A DNA stretch of 9,294 nucleotides, taken from Bacteroidota bacterium (GTDB lineage Bacteria > Bacteroidota > Bacteroidia > Flavobacteriales_F > PHOS-HE28). The stretch spans positions 1 to 9,294 of the forward strand of contig JAEZAU010000014.1 in the NCBI GenBank assembly GCA_023430325.1, given 5' to 3'. Positions 5,791 through 9,294 of the stretch are shown piece by piece. The position numbers and the translations under genes were made by a program. The notes beneath the pieces are model-generated. The model ran no database searches and was not told the origin of the DNA. It saw only the letters and a list, made by a program, of their open reading frames with translations. Position 1 is the first letter of the stretch. The number at the start of each line of letters is the position of its first letter.

Positions 5791-7494
5791 ATGAAGAACA
5801 CGACTCGACTATTCTTATCAGTGCCTGCCCTGGCTGTATGCCTTCCCGTACTGGCGCAGACGGCCCGGATCCAAGTGATCCATAATTCTGCCGATGCCGC
5901 CGCCGCCGAGGTGGATGTCTATGTGAACGGCGCATTGCTGCTGGACGATTTCGCCTTCCGTACCGCCACGCCGTTCGTGGACGTACCTTCAGGTGTGGAT
6001 CTTACCATCGGCATTGCACCGGGCACGAGCACCGGGCCACAGGACATCATTCCCGGGCTCTCGTTCACTTACAACTTGAACGCGAACGAAACGTACGTGC
6101 TCGTCGCTAATGGGATCGTAAGTGCCAGTGGATACGATCCGGCTCCTGCGTTCGGTATCGATGTGTTCGCTCCTGGCCGTGAAGCAGCGGCTACTGCAGG
6201 GAACACCGATATCCTGGTCGTGCATGGAAGCACCGACGCGCCCACCGTTCAGGTGGCCGAGACCGGCGTACTTGCCGGAGCCGTGGTGGTGCCCCCTTTC
6301 AGCTTTGGTGATTTCTCATCGAGTTACCTTGAAGTACCCGCAGTGGATCTGACCCTTGAGATCCAACTGCCCGACGGCACTCCGGTTGTTGCTTATAGTG
6401 CCCCTTTGAACACCTTGGGTCTTGCTGATGCCGCGCTGGTGGCAGTGGCAAGTGGTTTCCTCGATCCATCGAACAACGGCAACGGGCCTGCCTTCGGGAT
6501 ATGGGTGGCTCTTCCGAGCGGTGGCCCTATGGTCGAATTACCCGTAGCCACAGAGCCGATGGCGCGCTTACAGGTGATCCATAATTCAGCGGATGCAGCT
6601 GCGGCGGAAGTGGATGTTTATGTGAACGGTGCATTGCTGCTTGATGACTTCGCCTTCCGTACCGCCACACCCTACATCGATGTGCCCGCAGGCGTGGACC
6701 TTACCATCGGTATTGCTCCAGGCAACAGCACAAGCGCTGGCGATGCGATAGCCGAATTCGGATACAACCTGGCGGATGGAGCTACGTATGTGCTGGTCGC
6801 GAACGGGATCGTAAGCTCTTCGGGGTATTCACCCGCTACAATGTTCGATCTCTACGCAGCCGAAGGCCGCGAACAAGCATTGCAGGCGATGAACACTGAC
6901 GTAATGGTCTTCCATGGCTCAACGGATGCACCGGTAGTGGATGTCGCAGAGACCGCTGTATTGGGCGGCGCGGTAGTGGTGGATGACATCGCCTACGGAG
7001 AATTCCAGGGATATCTCGAAGTGGCTGCTGTGGATCTTGTTCTTCAGGTGCAGACCACGGACGGCACGCCTGTGGTGGCCTATCAGGCGCCTTTGGGTTC
7101 ATTGGGTCTCGCCGGTGAAGCCATCGTGGTATTGGCCAGCGGTTTCCTTGATCCATCAATGAACAGCAACGGGCCCGGCTTTGGACTGTACGTGGCGTTG
7201 CCGGCCGGCGGTCCGCTCGTAGCACTTCCTTTGGCAACAGCGATAGACGAAATGGCCGGTGAACGGATCCACATGTGGCCGAATCCTGCGAATGACATCC
7301 TGAACGTTCAAGTGGAAGATGATGCGGCCACGCACTTTCAATTGTTCGATGCCACCGGCCGGGTGGTGATGGAACAGCCGATCGCTGATCGATCATCTAC
7401 ACTCACGATCGACATCAGCATGATACCTGCCGGCTCCTATTTCCTGCGCATGGCCGGTGCAATGTCACTGACACCGATCACCATAGTCCGCTGA
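5791..7494 (+). CDS. Exported DUF4397 repeat protein with T9SS type A sorting domain
   Basis: The product has 567 residues. The signal peptide is MKNTTRLFLSVPALAVCLPVLA with cleavage near Ala22, which makes the ATG at 5791 the right start; a TTG at 5767 would put eight extra residues before it. The mature part is two tandem modules of about 233 residues, at about 25-257 and 258-487. Both begin AR(I/L)QVIHNSADAAAAEVDVYV and contain two beta-rich halves, the second starting at VVHGSTDAP or VFHGSTDAP. The pattern fits DUF4397, a beta-sandwich domain of unknown function common in secreted bacterial proteins. Residues about 491-567 form a T9SS type A tail (HMWPNPANDILNVQV ... IPAGSYFLRM). The protein is therefore predicted to cross the outer membrane by the type IX system. 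No catalytic residues are evident; a structural or adhesive role is a guess. It is followed by a long hairpin at 7500-7547. Confidence 0.9.
   Translation: MKNTTRLFLSVPALAVCLPVLAQTARIQVIHNSADAAAAEVDVYVNGALLLDDFAFRTATPFVDVPSGVDLTIGIAPGTSTGPQDIIPGLSFTYNLNANETYVLVANGIVSASGYDPAPAFGIDVFAPGREAAATAGNTDILVVHGSTDAPTVQVAETGVLAGAVVVPPFSFGDFSSSYLEVPAVDLTLEIQLPDGTPVVAYSAPLNTLGLADAALVAVASGFLDPSNNGNGPAFGIWVALPSGGPMVELPVATEPMARLQVIHNSADAAAAEVDVYVNGALLLDDFAFRTATPYIDVPAGVDLTIGIAPGNSTSAGDAIAEFGYNLADGATYVLVANGIVSSSGYSPATMFDLYAAEGREQALQAMNTDVMVFHGSTDAPVVDVAETAVLGGAVVVDDIAYGEFQGYLEVAAVDLVLQVQTTDGTPVVAYQAPLGSLGLAGEAIVVLASGFLDPSMNSNGPGFGLYVALPAGGPLVALPLATAIDEMAGERIHMWPNPANDILNVQVEDDAATHFQLFDATGRVVMEQPIADRSSTLTIDISMIPAGSYFLRMAGAMSLTPITIVR
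5863..7239 (+). repeat. Two tandem 233-codon DUF4397 modules
   Basis: Module 1 spans 5863-6561 and module 2 spans 6562 to about 7239. The first 37 residues of each are identical except for one Ile/Leu change, yet 17 of those 37 codons differ silently. The later parts diverge more, for example around 6031-6080 compared with 6730-6770. This points to an old duplication under strong protein-level constraint rather than a fresh copy. Confidence 0.85.
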
Positions 7495-7499
7495 TCCCT

Positions 7500-7547
7500 G
7501 AACATACAGAGCGCCTTCACCAAATGGTCAAGGCGCTCTGGATGTTC
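7500..7547 (+). terminator. Long hairpin after the DUF4397 gene, probable 3' end
   Basis: CAGAGCGCCTT (7507-7517) pairs perfectly with AAGGCGCTCTG (7530-7540). After one A/G mismatch, GAACAT (7500-7505) pairs with ATGTTC (7542-7547), giving a 17-bp stem. It begins 5 bp past the stop codon. No T-run follows on either strand, so it could terminate or protect the 3' end of the mRNA, but it is not a classic intrinsic terminator. Confidence 0.6.
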
Positions 7548-7574
7548 ACCGTCCCAAACCAAAAATGCATTGTT

Positions 7575-7605
7575 CGATCGTTCAATGGATCTCATTGAAT
7601 GATCG
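7575..7605. promoter_or_regulatory. Imperfect dyad, candidate operator of the MerR-family regulator
   Basis: CGATCGTTCAAT (7575-7586) and ATTGAATGATCG (7594-7605) form a dyad with one mismatched position (G7580/T7600) and a 7-bp spacer. It ends 3 bp before TAATTTCG (7609-7616), which is one base off the Bacteroidota -7 consensus TAnnTTTG. No good TTG -33 element is seen at the right distance. MerR proteins bind dyads near or within their promoters and often control themselves, so autoregulation is a reasonable inference. Confidence 0.45.
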
Positions 7606-7636
7606 GTCTAATTTCGCCGATCGAATGGGGCCTTTC

Positions 7637-8524
7637 ATGATGCGTTTCCAGATCAAGGACCTGGAGGAGTTCTCCGGGGTAAAAGCGCATACGATCCGCA
7701 TGTGGGAAAAGCGTTACGGTCTGCTCAGCCCTGCCAGAACAGATACGAACATCCGCACTTACGGCATCGAGGACTTGAAGGCGATCCTCAATGTTGCCTT
7801 TCTCAACCAGCACGGGATCAAGATCTCCAAGATCGCTGCGCTGCCATCCACGGAAAGGGACAGGATGGTGCGTGAAGTGGCATTATCGGGTAATGTAGGT
7901 GCCGATCTTCTGGCATCATTGAAGATGGCGATGCTGAGTTTCGATGAGATCCTGTTCGAATCGGTGAGCAGCAAATTCCGCGAGGTGAACGGATTCCGCG
8001 CTTTGGTCGAAAAGCTCTACGTCCCGTTGTTGGAGAACATCGGCCTGCTCTGGCAAACAAATTCGATCTGCCCGGCGCATGAGCACTTCGTCAGCAATAT
8101 CATACGCCAGAAGCTCATCGCTGCGGTGGATGCTTTGCCGCTCAGCGGATCACCGAAGGGAAAGGTGCATGTGCTATACCTCCCGGAGAACGAGCTGCAT
8201 GAATTGGGCCTTCTCTACGTGAATTATTTGATCCGTGCGAAAGGCTATCGGACCATCTATCTGGGACAGGGCGTTCCACTCGAAGACCTCAGGCAGGTGG
8301 GTTGCATTGTGCGCGGTGATATCGTCTTCATCGGGATCTTGACATCGCTGCCTGGATCTTCGGATGTTCAAGGAATATTGAAGGAACTCGGTAATGGACT
8401 GCCGGAGGATCGCTTCAGCTTCATGCTTGCTTTCAATCAGTTCGATCGGAGCCTGCCTTCACCCGCTCGGATGCGTCTGTACAGCTCCATGTTGGAGCTT
8501 GTTGCCGCGATAGATCAGGAGTGA
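7637..8524 (+). CDS. MerR-family transcriptional regulator with cobalamin-binding domain (CarH/LitR-like)
   Basis: The 295-residue product has a MerR winged helix at about 4-70 (FQIKDLEEFSGVKAHTIRMW, RYGLLSP, RTDTNIRTY). A helical cap at about 88-168 carries the Wx9EH signature (W139, E149, H150). A Rossmann-like B12-binding domain starting near 176 carries ExHxxG (E186, H188, G191), where H188 would be the lower cobalt ligand. This combination is that of CarH/LitR, which bind adenosylcobalamin, block transcription in the dark and release DNA in light, usually controlling carotenoid or other photoprotection genes. No such genes are in view. The GG motif usual near the end of the B12 fold appears absent (SFMLAFNQF there). 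The start at 7637 (ATG-ATG) fits the family N-terminus and leaves room for the upstream dyad; a frame opening at 7565 would run through it. The gene overlaps the convergent kinase gene by 10 bp. Confidence 0.88.
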   Translation: MMRFQIKDLEEFSGVKAHTIRMWEKRYGLLSPARTDTNIRTYGIEDLKAILNVAFLNQHGIKISKIAALPSTERDRMVREVALSGNVGADLLASLKMAMLSFDEILFESVSSKFREVNGFRALVEKLYVPLLENIGLLWQTNSICPAHEHFVSNIIRQKLIAAVDALPLSGSPKGKVHVLYLPENELHELGLLYVNYLIRAKGYRTIYLGQGVPLEDLRQVGCIVRGDIVFIGILTSLPGSSDVQGILKELGNGLPEDRFSFMLAFNQFDRSLPSPARMRLYSSMLELVAAIDQE

Positions 8525-9294
8525 CCGGCCTTTGGCACAGGTTTTCGCGATCCTGCCTTGTGCAGGGTCTCCATGATCAACTTTCTGTCCACCGGCTTGG
8601 TGAGCAGATCATTGAACGCCCCCGACGGAATTCTTCGATCCTCCATGGAGGTGAGCGCAACTACCCCGACCATGTACGCACTGCTTCCCCAGGTGCTGGT
8701 ACGTATGGTATGTGCGATCTCCATCGCCGCCGCGTGAGAGGAGGTCATGTCAATGAAGATCAGATCCGGCCTTATGGTACCGCCTCTTCTCAAGGCTTCA
8801 TCCAGGTCCGAGGCCACAACGGTCTGGTGTCCCATGCTCTCCATGATCATGGCGAAGGAAATGGCATTGTCCTCATCCTGATCGACCACCATAACCCGCA
8901 AGGACCTTCCGGGGTCGACCGACTCTGAATGCTGCACACTTTTCAGCGTTGGCAGTTCCACCATGAAACTGCTGCCTTTCCCTACACCCTGCGAACGGGC
9001 GATTAGCCTGCCTCCATGTCGAAGAACGAACTGTTTGGAGAGGCTCAGGCCTATGCCGAGACCGCTGCGCAGTGAAGAATCCGGCAGGTCCAACTGGGTG
9101 AACATTTCGAACACGTTGGATAGTTCATCCGGAGGGATCCCGATCCCGTTGTCGATGACCTCTACGGAAACATCGTTCTTCGTTGTCTTCAGTTTCAAAT
9201 GCACTTCGCCATTGGCCGGTGTGTATTTGGCGGCATTGTTCAAGAGATTGCTGAACACCTGTGATAGACGTGTCGCATCGGCCCAGACCATGAC
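8515..9294 (-). CDS. Hybrid sensor histidine kinase, ATPase and receiver domains (5' end outside window)
   Basis: This is the C-terminal part of a hybrid kinase; its sensor region and phosphorylated His lie beyond the window edge. Residues are counted from the Met at 9291. The HATPase_c domain shows the N box (LLNNAAKYT, 16-24), G1 (DNGIGIP, 47-53), F box (FEMF, 61-64) and G2 (GLGIGL, 77-82), all intact. A receiver domain follows at about 130-246 with phospho-acceptor Asp181 (LIFIDM), Thr214 (ALTS) and Lys232 (LTKP). Its acidic pocket reads VVDQDED, so the second Asp of the usual DD pair is Gln. The Leu-Pro usually found after the acceptor Asp is also missing. The receiver could take a phosphate from the kinase core and pass it on, but no output domain follows. 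The last 12 residues are basic and unstructured. The gene runs tail to tail into the CarH-like regulator gene, so the two are not an operon. Confidence 0.92.
   Translation of the reverse strand, partial: VMVWADATRLSQVFSNLLNNAAKYTPANGEVHLKLKTTKNDVSVEVIDNGIGIPPDELSNVFEMFTQLDLPDSSLRSGLGIGLSLSKQFVLRHGGRLIARSQGVGKGSSFMVELPTLKSVQHSESVDPGRSLRVMVVDQDEDNAISFAMIMESMGHQTVVASDLDEALRRGGTIRPDLIFIDMTSSHAAAMEIAHTIRTSTWGSSAYMVGVVALTSMEDRRIPSGAFNDLLTKPVDRKLIMETLHKAGSRKPVPKAGHS

Noticed and set aside
5863..7239. Recent gene conversion between the two DUF4397 modules
   Set aside because: Many silent differences remain in the most conserved segment, which argues for old duplication under protein constraint.
6836..7396. 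Minus-strand open frame antisense to the second DUF4397 module
   Set aside because: It is Pro/Arg-rich with no domain, opposite a clearly coding sequence.
1..9294. CRISPR arrays, tRNA or rRNA genes, transposase genes, phage integration sites
   Set aside because: I saw no regularly spaced direct repeats, no tRNA-like cloverleaf, no rRNA-like sequence and no transposase or integrase motif on either strand.

Overview
The window looks like chromosomal DNA of a Bacteroidota bacterium, probably of a fairly GC-rich, Flavobacteriales-like lineage. Two adjacent large genes encode secreted proteins ending in the two classic type IX secretion (T9SS) sorting domains. These are a gliding-motility-associated type B C-terminus (TPNAFSPNGDGLND) and a type A C-terminus (WPNPANDIL). 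Start codons lack strong Shine-Dalgarno sequences, as is usual in this phylum. Most of the window is GC-rich, apart from one clearly AT-rich patch at about 830-1310.

Layout. (1) 3-590, +: catalytic C-terminal end of an S9 prolyl-oligopeptidase-type serine peptidase, followed by a good intrinsic terminator. (2) 591-1713: a variable-looking stretch with a structured, apparently dispersed repeat, an AT-rich minus-strand gene for a small membrane-anchored unknown protein, a 62-codon minus-strand gene, and a CCCTCTCC/GGAGAGGG palindromic repeat. (3) 1714-2214, +: a DinB/YfiT-like putative metalloprotein with a GTG start. (4) 2386-5688, +: a 1100-residue exported CotH-kinase-type protein with a lamin-tail domain, a chitobiase C-terminal-like domain, four InlB-like B-repeats and a T9SS type B tail. 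(5) 5703-5753: a perfect 18-bp inverted repeat. (6) 5791-7494, +: a 567-residue exported DUF4397 protein made of two tandem 233-residue modules and a T9SS type A tail. (7) 7637-8524, +: a MerR-family regulator with a predicted cobalamin-binding (CarH/LitR-like) light-sensing module, preceded by a dyad that could be its operator. (8) 8515-9294, -: the ATPase and receiver end of a hybrid histidine kinase, overlapping the regulator gene tail to tail by 10 bp.

How the genes relate. The CotH-like and DUF4397 proteins are both predicted T9SS cargo, likely surface-attached or released, but nothing shows that they act together, and a strong hairpin lies between them. The CarH-like regulator and the hybrid kinase are both signal-response proteins, but their convergent arrangement argues against an operon. 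I see no clear undescribed multi-gene system here. The items most worth a second look are the 18-bp hairpin, the predicted B12 photoreceptor with its upstream dyad, and the AT-rich foreign-looking gene.
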